From Bacteroidetes bacterium HGW-Bacteroidetes-12 (GTDB taxonomy: Bacteria > Bacteroidota > Bacteroidia > Flavobacteriales_E > Vicingaceae), in NCBI GenBank assembly GCA_002841035.1, contig PHDR01000087.1, positions 1 to 9,035 of the forward strand: a stretch of DNA of 9,035 nt, written 5' to 3'. The first letter of the stretch is position 1. Every line of letters begins with the position of its first letter. Below the pieces are notes generated by a model. The model made no database searches. It had not been told where the DNA came from and saw only the letters and a list, made by a program, of their open reading frames with translations. The position numbers were made by a program, and so were the translations under genes. Of this stretch, positions 1 through 6,183 are shown in pieces.

Positions 1-1478
1 TCGATGACGTCGTTTGATAAAGAAATAGTTGTCGTGTCGTAAATAACTTCGTTTGCATTATAAATTTCAACTAAATCGGGCAGTTGATTTAGTTTTCCAA
101 TAAAAACACCTTCATCATCCTTTATGGAAACATTATTTTCTTTAACAGCTATGATATTACAATCATTTCTTTTTAATTTAGAAAAGTTGTTAGAAATTTT
201 TTCAATAAAATGGTTGTTTCCAACAATAATGGTTGTGTTGTATTTGTTTTTTCTGAGCTTTAAATAATTAAAATAGTTTAATAATATTCGGCTAAATGGA
301 ATAAAAACTAACACTCCAACCATAATACTACTAATGTATTTGTTTGAAAATGATGAAGATGTTGGGAAAAGACTATTAAAACCAAAAAAAAGAAAACAAC
401 CCAATGTTAAACCAACAAGCGTTCGGTTAATACTCACAGCTTTTGAATAGCCACCACTAAATGTTAATCCTAAAAGAAACGAAAATATAACAGTTAGTAC
501 ATTTAAAACTCCATAATCAACCGAAAATTCAATTTGATTTGGGAATCCTAAAAAAGGTTTTAAAAAATTTAAAATAACTAGAGAAACCAAGATAAATAGT
601 GCATCAATAAGTGGAAGTTTTATGGTATTGAAAAATCGCATTAAAATAGCCAATGAAGCACGCAAATAGATAGCAATATTGATAAAAAAGGAAAATGCCT
701 TGGCGTTTTTTGCAAAATGTTTTTTAGAAAAAATTATCATTGCGTTATAGAATACAAACACATAATTAATACTTCCTTTTTTTGTGCTTTCGCCTTTGTA
801 GTGAATAATTTTTGCATCAGGAAAGTAATAGTTTTTATATCCAGCAAGCTGTATTCGGTATGATAAATCAATGTCTTCTCCATACATAAAAAATGCTTCA
901 TCGAGATAGCCAATTTTTTCTAGAACGCTTTTTCGCATCCACATAAAAGCTCCCGAAAGAACATCTATTTCATTAATTTCATTATTATTTAAATAACCTA
1001 AATGGTAGTTGGAAAATCGTTTAGATGTAGGAAAAAGAGCTGAAAATCCAAAAATTTTATAAAATGAAACAGATGGAGTAGGTAATCCTCTTTTAGACTC
1101 AGGCAGAAAAACTCCGTTTCCATCAACCATTTTCACGCCCAAACCACCTAATTTTGGATGAGTATCCGAAAATGTTATGCATTTTTGAAAAGTGTCTTCT
1201 TCAACAACAGTGTCGGGGTTAAGTAATAACACATATTCTCCTTTAGCTTGAGAAATTGCTTGGTTGTTTGCTTTAGAAAAACCTACATTATTTTTGTTTA
1301 GGATACATTTTACCGATGAAAATTTCGCCTTTACCATTTCCATTGAGTTGTCAGAAGAATTATTATCCACAACAAAGACTTCTGCATCAATAGTTTCTAT
1401 TGCTTTAAAAACAGATGTTAAACATTGCTCTAAAAAAAAGCGAACATTGTAATTTACTATAATGATGGAAAGTTTCAA
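1..1478 (-). CDS. Glycosyltransferase family 2 fused to a membrane and Rossmann-like region (3' end outside the window)
   Basis: I translated this minus-strand reading frame by hand: 492 codons, open to the window edge, so the C-terminus is missing. Residues 1-11 (KLSIIIVNYN core) open a GT-A fold. VVDNNSSDNS follows at 36-45, the metal/nucleotide-sugar motif LLNPDT at 85-90, and MYGEDIDLSYR at 198-208, all classic for GT2 rhamnosyl/galactofuranosyl-type transferases. After about residue 285 come roughly four hydrophobic stretches (about 288-311, 324-341, 354-371, 382-401). A TIIVGNN segment near 415-422 then starts a Rossmann-like region resembling the CoA_binding_3 part of polyprenyl-phosphate sugar phosphotransferases. 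The inferred role is membrane-bound sugar transfer in cell-surface polysaccharide synthesis; the sugar is unknown. The start is TTG at 1476-1478: an in-frame TAA lies 9 bases upstream, and family members normally begin MKLSIIIVNYN. Family confidence is high; the function of the tail is inference. Confidence 0.88.
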   Translation of the reverse strand, partial: MKLSIIIVNYNVRFFLEQCLTSVFKAIETIDAEVFVVDNNSSDNSMEMVKAKFSSVKCILNKNNVGFSKANNQAISQAKGEYVLLLNPDTVVEEDTFQKCITFSDTHPKLGGLGVKMVDGNGVFLPESKRGLPTPSVSFYKIFGFSALFPTSKRFSNYHLGYLNNNEINEIDVLSGAFMWMRKSVLEKIGYLDEAFFMYGEDIDLSYRIQLAGYKNYYFPDAKIIHYKGESTKKGSINYVFVFYNAMIIFSKKHFAKNAKAFSFFINIAIYLRASLAILMRFFNTIKLPLIDALFILVSLVILNFLKPFLGFPNQIEFSVDYGVLNVLTVIFSFLLGLTFSGGYSKAVSINRTLVGLTLGCFLFFGFNSLFPTSSSFSNKYISSIMVGVLVFIPFSRILLNYFNYLKLRKNKYNTTIIVGNNHFIEKISNNFSKLKRNDCNIIAVKENNVSIKDDEGVFIGKLNQLPDLVEIYNANEVIYDTTTISLSNDVI

Positions 1479-1480
1479 TT

Positions 1481-1514
1481 TAGTTTAGAAGTTTATATAG
1501 TTTAGAAGGTTATG
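1481..1514. repeat. 17-bp tandem duplication in the leader of the glycosyltransferase gene
   Basis: TAGTTTAGAAGTTTATA at 1481-1497 is followed directly by TAGTTTAGAAGGTTATG at 1498-1514, 15 of 17 positions identical. It lies 2 bp upstream of the TTG start, so both copies would sit in the 5' untranslated leader. One copy supplies the in-frame stop that limits the start choice. A functional role is not evident. Confidence 0.7.
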
Positions 1515-1554
1515 TACTCCAATCACGGTGTTTAATATCTTTAGTTCATTTATT

Positions 1555-1584
1555 CAAAGTTATCCCCCCTCCAACTCCCCTCAA
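1555..1584 (-). promoter_or_regulatory. Candidate Bacteroidota promoter for the glycosyltransferase gene
   Basis: On the minus strand, TAACTTTG (1555-1562) matches the -7 consensus TAnnTTTG exactly. A TTG (1582-1584) lies 19 bp upstream, the expected distance for the -33 element. Transcription would start near 1548 and give a leader of about 70 nt before the TTG start codon. The -33 TTG falls at the centre of the GC-rich palindrome at 1575-1590. Confidence 0.5.
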
Positions 1585-1603
1585 GGGGAGAGTGCTTCCG
1601 CAC
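1575..1603. repeat. Two adjacent hairpins in a GC-rich intergenic repeat
   Basis: CTCCCCT (1575-1581) pairs perfectly with AGGGGAG (1584-1590) around a 2-base centre. Next to it GTGC (1592-1595) pairs with GCAC (1600-1603) around a 4-base loop that reads GGAA, a GNRA tetraloop, on the minus strand. The surrounding block, about 1564-1613, is roughly 60% G+C in an otherwise strongly AT-rich region, which suggests a dispersed repeat rather than local drift. No T-run follows on either strand, so it is a poor intrinsic terminator for recR. Confidence 0.6.
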
Positions 1604-1614
1604 ATTGCCATCTT

Positions 1615-1663
1615 CCCACTAATTATTAACCCCTAATTACTAACACCTAATTCCTAATCCCTA
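1615..1663. repeat. Degenerate heptamer tandem array (7 units)
   Basis: Reading the plus strand in steps of seven gives CCCACTA, ATTATTA, ACCCCTA, ATTACTA, ACACCTA, ATTCCTA, ATCCCTA. All seven end in TA (six in CTA) and six begin with A. The array ends 2 bp from the recR stop codon at 1666-1668. It resembles in form the short tandemly repeated heptanucleotides described in cyanobacteria, but the unit here is looser. It contains no reading frame of its own. Confidence 0.65.
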
Positions 1664-1665
1664 TT

Positions 1666-2289
1666 TTATCTCATTAAAAGTGTATTTTCAAAAGGTACTC
1701 TGTTTAAGATGGAACGTCCCAAGGTAAGCTCATCTGTATATTCCAATTCATCTCCAATGCCAATTCCTCGGGCAATAGTTGTTAGTTTAACAGGCAAGTG
1801 CTGCAACTTTTTAAAAACATAAAAATTGGTTGCATCTCCTTCCATAGTAGCACTTAGGGCTAAAATTAACTCTTCGGTTTTTTCTTGTTCAACTCTAGCA
1901 AAAAGTTCATTTAGTTTTATGTCGTTCGGGCCAATTCCTTCCATCGGAGAAATAATTCCACCCAACACGTGATATTTTCCTTTAAATTGATTGGTGTTTT
2001 CTATGGCATATACATCTAACACATTTTCAACCACACAAATACTGTTTGTTGTTCTGTTTGGATTAATGCAAATGGAGCAATAATCTGTGTCGGTAATGGT
2101 AAAACAACTTTTACAATAATTTATTTGTTGAGGTAAAATAGAAAAAGCATCACCAAATGCTGTTATTTCTTCACTTGTGCGGTTTAAAAGATGAAGTACC
2201 AACCGAACGGCAGTTTTTTTGCCAATTCCAGGCAAGGAAGAAAGTTGCTCAACGGCTTGATTAAAAGAGGGAGAAGAAATTTCGTTCAT
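1666..2289 (-). CDS. recR: Recombination mediator protein RecR
   Basis: RecR acts with RecO (and RecF) to load RecA onto single-stranded DNA at gaps and breaks. The 207-residue product has the usual RecR length and domain order. A helix-hairpin-helix with LPGIGKKTAVRL lies at 19-30. A zinc finger uses C59, C62, C71 and C74. A Toprim domain begins near ICVVEN (84-89) and includes the LGGIISPMEGIGP stretch typical of RecR. The ATG at 2287-2289 gives the normal N-terminus. The gene is divergent from the symporter gene and not visibly in an operon with the glycosyltransferase, since a 187-bp repeat-filled gap with its own candidate promoter separates them. Identification is secure. Confidence 0.97.
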   Translation of the reverse strand: MNEISSPSFNQAVEQLSSLPGIGKKTAVRLVLHLLNRTSEEITAFGDAFSILPQQINYCKSCFTITDTDYCSICINPNRTTNSICVVENVLDVYAIENTNQFKGKYHVLGGIISPMEGIGPNDIKLNELFARVEQEKTEELILALSATMEGDATNFYVFKKLQHLPVKLTTIARGIGIGDELEYTDELTLGRSILNRVPFENTLLMR

Positions 2290-2319
2290 AAATAGTTAGT
2301 AGGAATAATATTTAAATAA

Positions 2320-2342
2320 CAAATATACAGCTTTCAAATATA
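2320..2342 (-). promoter_or_regulatory. Two candidate -7 boxes for recR
   Basis: On the minus strand TATATTTG occurs at 2335-2342 and again at 2320-2327, 15 bp apart, both matching TAnnTTTG. They lie about 30-50 bp upstream of the recR ATG. Neither has a TTG at exactly 19 bp; the downstream box has one at 22 bp. The call rests on the -7 words and their position. Confidence 0.4.
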
Positions 2343-2464
2343 CCTAAAACAATTAGCTATAAACATTTCATTGTGAATCATTCGTTTTATGCAAACATAG
2401 TGGTTCAATAATTTTATGCACTTTTGCTACAGATAAAGTTTGCAATAAAACTGCTTTTTTTAAT

Positions 2465-2490
2465 GTCTTTGATAAGAAAAGGTCAAAGAC
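2465..2490. repeat. Inverted repeat (hairpin) upstream of the symporter gene
   Basis: GTCTTTGA (2465-2472) and TCAAAGAC (2483-2490) are perfect reverse complements separated by 10 bases. No T-tract follows on the plus strand. It is the first of two inverted repeats stacked before the symporter start and could fold in the leader if transcription begins upstream. Confidence 0.6.
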
Positions 2491-2502
2491 AAGGCTTTCG
2501 AG

Positions 2503-2554
2503 GTTTTAAAAATTAGGAGCCCCGATAGCTATCGGGATGACTAATTTTTAAAAC
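2503..2554. repeat. Composite palindrome: 14-bp arms enclosing a 16-bp perfect palindrome
   Basis: GTTTTAAAAATTAG (2503-2516) is perfectly complementary to CTAATTTTTAAAAC (2541-2554). The 24-base interior contains the perfect palindrome CCCGATAGCTATCGGG (2521-2536). Folding gives a 14-bp AT-rich stem, a 4x4 internal loop and an 8-bp GC-richer stem. From memory, this inner word is common between genes in Bacteroidota, so I read the structure as a dispersed palindromic element. No target-site duplication was found. It lies 57 bp upstream of the symporter ATG. Confidence 0.75.
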
Positions 2555-2611
2555 AAGAATAACGTAGTATTTGGCGTTTTCTTGCAAAGACTATATAATA
2601 AACTTATAAAA

Positions 2612-4060
2612 ATGAATCCTTTTGTAGTAGTAGGTTTTATTGCAGGCTATTTTTTGTTGTTAGTGTTAATTTCCTATTTCACAACAAAAGGAGCGGATAA
2701 CAATGATGCTTTTTTTATTGGATCAAAGCAATCATCTTGGTATTTGGTCGCTTTCGGAATGATAGGAGCCTCACTTTCGGGAGTTACATTTATTTCTATT
2801 CCAGGTTGGGTTGGCGTAAGTGGGTTTTCATATATGCAAGTGGTTTTCGGCTACTTTTTTGGTTATGTGATTATTGCAACTGTTCTGATGCCTTTGTATT
2901 ATCGGATGCAACTTACTTCCATATATACTTATTTGGAAGAGCGTTTTGGATTTTATGCTTACAAAACAGGAGCTTCCTTTTTTCTTCTGTCGAGAGTAGT
3001 TGGAGCTTCATTTCGATTGTTTTTGGTGGCTTCAGTGTTACAACTTTTAATTTTTGATGCTTGGAACATTCCTTTTTTTGTTACCGTTGCTATTACCATT
3101 CTGTTAATTTGGCTCTATACCAACAAAGGGGGGATTAAAACCATTGTTTGGACAGATTCCTTCCAAACTTTGTTTATGTTAATTGCTGTTGGGATTTCAA
3201 TTTATTCAATAAGTTCATCTCTTAATTTATCTTTTTCAGGATTAATAACAGAAGTTAAAAACAGCTCTTACAGTCAAATTTTCTTTTTTGATAACATAAA
3301 TGATAATCGACATTTTATTAAACAATTTTTGAGTGGAATTTTTATTGCCATTGTAATGACAGGATTGGATCAGGATATGATGCAAAAAAACTTGAGTTGT
3401 AAAAATATTGGTGATGCACAAAAAAATATGTTTTCATTCAGTGTGGTGTTGATTTTTGTTAACCTTATTTTTTTAGTGTTAGGGGCGTTATTGTTTATTT
3501 ATGCTCAAAAAATGAACATTGCTATTCCAGAAAAAACAGACCATTTATTTCCTATAATTGCAACCCAACATCTTTCTGTTTTTGCAGGCGTGTTTTTTAT
3601 TTTAGGCTTGATAGCTGCAGCTTATTCAAGTGCTGACTCCGCACTTACTTCACTTACAACTTCAGTTTGTGTAGATTTTTTAGATATCCAACGAAAAGAA
3701 AATGGAAATAAAATTAGAAAACAAGTTCATGTACTCGTTTCTATTGTTTTGTTTGGCGTTATCTTAATTTTCAATGCTTTGAATGATGAAAGTGTTATCA
3801 GCTCCCTGTTTAAAGCCGCTGGATATACGTATGGACCCTTACTTGGATTGTACTCATTTGGATTGTTACTCAAATATAAAGTGAAAGATTATTTAGTTCC
3901 TTTTGTTTGTATTCTTGCTCCAATAGTTAGTTTTTTGATAAATTTAAATTCAGAAACATTATTTAATGGCTACAAATTTGGTTTTGAGATTTTAATAGTT
4001 AATGGATTATTAACTTTTTTGGGCTTGTTACTTATTTCAAAAAAAAACACAATTAACTAA
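2612..4060 (+). CDS. Sodium:solute symporter (SSS/SLC5 family)
   Basis: The 482-residue product is almost wholly hydrophobic, with about 13 membrane segments, as expected for the LeuT-fold SSS family that couples uptake of a small solute to the sodium gradient across the inner membrane. Family features include the early glycine/serine-rich helix (GMIGASLSGVTFISIPGWVG), the GGIKTIVWTDSFQ motif after the fifth or sixth segment, and AAAYSSADSALTS (335-347). In the last, S339 and S340 correspond to the conserved serine pair of the Na2 site in TM8. Substrate cannot be read from sequence. I chose ATG at 2612: an in-frame TTG at 2582 would add ten mostly polar residues not expected before the first helix. 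The stop overlaps that of the convergent downstream gene by 4 bp. Confidence 0.93.
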   Translation: MNPFVVVGFIAGYFLLLVLISYFTTKGADNNDAFFIGSKQSSWYLVAFGMIGASLSGVTFISIPGWVGVSGFSYMQVVFGYFFGYVIIATVLMPLYYRMQLTSIYTYLEERFGFYAYKTGASFFLLSRVVGASFRLFLVASVLQLLIFDAWNIPFFVTVAITILLIWLYTNKGGIKTIVWTDSFQTLFMLIAVGISIYSISSSLNLSFSGLITEVKNSSYSQIFFFDNINDNRHFIKQFLSGIFIAIVMTGLDQDMMQKNLSCKNIGDAQKNMFSFSVVLIFVNLIFLVLGALLFIYAQKMNIAIPEKTDHLFPIIATQHLSVFAGVFFILGLIAAAYSSADSALTSLTTSVCVDFLDIQRKENGNKIRKQVHVLVSIVLFGVILIFNALNDESVISSLFKAAGYTYGPLLGLYSFGLLLKYKVKDYLVPFVCILAPIVSFLINLNSETLFNGYKFGFEILIVNGLLTFLGLLLISKKNTIN

Positions 4061-4833
4061 TCTCTTTGCTTATTCAATAACATTTTAAAAGAAAGTAAAG
4101 GTATTGCAACAGGTTGTAATTCAACACCTCTATTAGTACTAACATCATTCCAAGCAATAGGCATAATTCCCAACCCTAATGATATTTTTTTGCCTAAAGT
4201 TAATTTAACACCTATTCCACCAGTATATACCTGATAAGTTGGAAAATAGATGCCATCAATAACTAAATATAATTTTTTACTAATTTGACGTTGAGCACCA
4301 ATAAAAAAGTGAAAAAAAGTGATTTCTCTATCCTCATCTATAAAATCAAAATTGCTATACATATAATACAGCCCAACTCCAGCAGAAAAGTTGTTTTGAA
4401 TATCTCCAAACGAAATTAACAGATTGGCACCACCAATAAATGACAATGTATCTGGATTTATATTTAATAATTGACCACCCGATATTGTTCCTGCAATAGT
4501 AATATCTTCCGAAACTTTTATACTGTGTTTTAGCCCTAGGGTTAACATAGTAAACGCAGAAAGGTTTATAGAAACAGTTGTTCTATCAGATAATCCGTAA
4601 CTTCCTTTAGCAAAGACCAAATCGGTTGAAGCAAGTCTAATTTCTTTTTTCTTAAGCGTAAAAGCAGTAGGCATCAAAAAATAGCTAGTATAATCTGGAT
4701 TAGAAATTTGCGTTTTATCAAAAGTAGCGTTTACTCCTTTTTTAGAAGGGTCTTCAATTATATATTCATCATCTTGAGCAATAAGGGAAGCATATATAAA
4801 AAAGAAGAAAAATAGTATTAAAAGATTTTTCAA
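4057..4833 (-). CDS. Predicted outer-membrane beta-barrel protein, unknown function
   Basis: The 258-residue product starts with a signal peptide (a Lys at position 2, a run of Leu/Ile/Phe to about 18, likely cleavage after the Ala at 19 or Gln at 20). The rest alternates polar and hydrophobic residues with repeated Gly and Tyr/Phe (GVGLYYMYSNF, GGIGVKLTLGKKISLGLGI), as in small barrels. I do not recognise a named family. The start is TTG at 4831-4833: an in-frame TAA lies 9 bases upstream of it and no ATG fits the signal peptide. It is 10 bp downstream of yqgE, so co-transcription is likely. The protein ends in Lys-Gln-Arg-Asp rather than the aromatic residue typical of barrel C-termini, which tempers the call. 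Confidence 0.78.
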   Translation of the reverse strand: MKNLLILFFFFFIYASLIAQDDEYIIEDPSKKGVNATFDKTQISNPDYTSYFLMPTAFTLKKKEIRLASTDLVFAKGSYGLSDRTTVSINLSAFTMLTLGLKHSIKVSEDITIAGTISGGQLLNINPDTLSFIGGANLLISFGDIQNNFSAGVGLYYMYSNFDFIDEDREITFFHFFIGAQRQISKKLYLVIDGIYFPTYQVYTGGIGVKLTLGKKISLGLGIMPIAWNDVSTNRGVELQPVAIPLLSFKMLLNKQRD

Positions 4834-4843
4834 GTTTAGTTAG

Positions 4844-5431
4844 TTAATTTAGAGTTGGATTCTCAGGAAAATTAGAAAGCATAGCATATTTTCCACCTTT
4901 TTTTCGGAGTACTTTATACCAGAGTGTTTTTTTATTAAAAATAGGGGTGTTAATATTTGAAATTAACCATGAATCTTCTTTTATTTCATCATTAAGTTGG
5001 GCAACACTCCAACCCGAATAACCCATAAAAAACATAATTTGAGATTTATCCACTTCATTGTTATTAATCATGATTTTTAATTGTTCGAAGTTACCACCCC
5101 AAAAAATATTTCCATAAATATGCTTACTATCCTCTAGTAAATTGCCTAGTGTGTGAATAAAAAACAGAGAGGAAGAATCAACCGGACCGCCTAAATAAAT
5201 AGGAACATCAAAATTTTCAAATTCGTTGGGTATGATGTTACAAAGAGAAGTTTTTAGTGGTTTATTTAGAATAAAACCAGAAACTTCTTTTTCGGAATAA
5301 CTTGTAATAAGAACAACAGCACGTTTAAAATAGCTATCAACCATAAAAGGTTCAGCTATTAATAGAAGACCTTTTTCAGGAGTTAGCTTGTTTAAATCGG
5401 CTATTTTATAGTTTAATGGATTTAAAATCAT
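4844..5431 (-). CDS. yqgE: YqgE/AlgH family protein (DUF179)
   Basis: The 195-residue length fits this widespread family of cytoplasmic proteins with no settled biochemical role; AlgH was named for an effect on alginate expression in Pseudomonas. Recognisable parts are the N-terminal KGLLLIAEPFM...FKRAVVLI block, the GFILNKPL strand, the YLGGPVDSSSLFFIHTLG segment and the FFMGYSGWSVAQLNDEI block, which corresponds to the G-Y-x-GW-x-x-GQL-x-x-E signature of the family. ATG at 5429-5431. It is divergent from pdxH across 94 bp and precedes the outer-membrane protein gene by 10 bp, suggesting a two-gene transcript. Family membership is confident; function is not. Confidence 0.92.
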   Translation of the reverse strand: MILNPLNYKIADLNKLTPEKGLLLIAEPFMVDSYFKRAVVLITSYSEKEVSGFILNKPLKTSLCNIIPNEFENFDVPIYLGGPVDSSSLFFIHTLGNLLEDSKHIYGNIFWGGNFEQLKIMINNNEVDKSQIMFFMGYSGWSVAQLNDEIKEDSWLISNINTPIFNKKTLWYKVLRKKGGKYAMLSNFPENPTLN

Positions 5432-5499
5432 AATTTAAACAGTTTAAACTTCAAGGTAAATTAACGCAAATTTTATTAAACAACAGCTATATTAATTGT

Positions 5500-5507
5500 T
5501 AAATTTG
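5500..5507 (+). promoter_or_regulatory. Candidate -7 promoter element for pdxH
   Basis: TAAATTTG matches TAnnTTTG exactly and lies 18 bp upstream of the ATG at 5526. No good -33 TTG is present at 19-21 bp. If used, transcription would start after the in-frame TTG at 5496, which supports ATG 5526 as the true start. Confidence 0.4.
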
Positions 5508-5525
5508 TTCCTTATAAACTTATTA

Positions 5526-6179
5526 ATGGAAGACCTTAAAAATTATATCAATTCTGTTCGCAGAGATTTTGCTGGAAAATTGTTGGATGAAAATCATATT
5601 GACAAAAATCCGTACACTCAATTTCAAATTTGGTTTGAAGAGGCAGTAAATGCCCAAATTTTAGATCCTTATGCCATGTCCGTTGCTACTGTGGGAAAAG
5701 ATATGCAACCTTCTGTACGCTTGGTTTATATGCGCAATATTTCTGAAAAAGGTTTTGTTTTTTATACCAATTACGATAGCCGAAAAGCACAAGATATTGA
5801 TTTTAATAATAAAGTAGCATTAAATTTTTTTTGGGTAGAAGTTGAGCGGCAAATTAGGGTGGAGGGTATTGTGCAAAAAGTTAGCTCTGCGGATTCGGAT
5901 ATTTATTTTAATAATCGTCCAAGAGAAAGTCAAATTGGAGCATGGGCTTCGGCTCAAAGTTCAACAATTTCATCACGACAAGAATTGGAACAAAAAGTAG
6001 AAGAACTAACTAAAAAATTTAAAAACAAACCTATTCCTCGACCACAAAACTGGGGAGGTTATTTAGTAGAACCATCAAAAATTGAGTTTTGGCAAGGAAG
6101 ACCCAACCGATTGCATGACAGGTTGGTTTATACTCGAAATGAAAATAATGAATGGAAAATTACTCGAATTGCTCCTTAA
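5526..6179 (+). CDS. pdxH: Pyridoxine/pyridoxamine 5'-phosphate oxidase
   Basis: PdxH is a cytoplasmic FMN enzyme that oxidises pyridoxine or pyridoxamine 5'-phosphate to pyridoxal 5'-phosphate, the last salvage step for vitamin B6. From ATG 5526 the product is 217 residues, the normal length. It contains the FMN-barrel segments PSVRLVYMRNI and GFVFYTNYDSRKAQDI, the RPRESQIGAWASAQS block that contacts FMN and substrate, and the C-terminal signature EFWQGRPNRLHDR at 187-199, matching the family pattern. An in-frame TTG at 5496 would add ten hydrophobic residues not expected for PdxH and lies upstream of the candidate -7 box. The stop codon is 4 bp from the left end of the MITE-like element. 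Confidence 0.97.
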   Translation: MEDLKNYINSVRRDFAGKLLDENHIDKNPYTQFQIWFEEAVNAQILDPYAMSVATVGKDMQPSVRLVYMRNISEKGFVFYTNYDSRKAQDIDFNNKVALNFFWVEVERQIRVEGIVQKVSSADSDIYFNNRPRESQIGAWASAQSSTISSRQELEQKVEELTKKFKNKPIPRPQNWGGYLVEPSKIEFWQGRPNRLHDRLVYTRNENNEWKITRIAP

Positions 6180-6183
6180 ATTA

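Larger units (their letters stand above)
2290..2611. other. Divergent intergenic region between recR and the symporter gene
   Basis: This 322-bp gap has no credible reading frame. It holds two TATATTTG -7 words facing recR, a 7-bp inverted pair TGCAAAC/GTTTGCA (2390-2396 and 2438-2444), and the two strong inverted repeats listed separately at 2465-2490 and 2503-2554. For the symporter I see only a poor promoter match, TA-GTA-TTTG at 2565-2573, with one extra spacer base and no clear -33 element. Confidence 0.6.

Noticed and set aside
1264..1452. Short plus-strand reading frame of 62 codons
   Set aside because: It lies opposite the N-terminal domain of the glycosyltransferase, whose motifs are clear in the minus-strand frame.
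1575..1590. Intrinsic terminator for recR
   Set aside because: The loop would be only 2 bases and no T-run follows on the minus strand.
1615..1663. Telomere-like repeat or replicon end
   Set aside because: The minus strand contains TTAGG-like words, but the units are degenerate heptamers in mid-chromosome context between intact genes.
1481..1663. CRISPR array
   Set aside because: Units are 7 or 17 bp without spacers of uniform length, and no cas gene is present.
2434..2442. -7 box TAAAGTTTG for the symporter
   Set aside because: It has one spacer base too many and the nearest upstream TTTG is only 7 bp away.
2582..2611. Longer symporter start at the in-frame TTG 2582
   Set aside because: It adds ten mostly polar residues, while the ATG at 2612 begins directly before the first membrane helix as in the family.
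5496..5525. Longer pdxH start at TTG 5496
   Set aside because: It adds a hydrophobic stretch foreign to PdxH and overlaps a perfect -7 box at 5500-5507.
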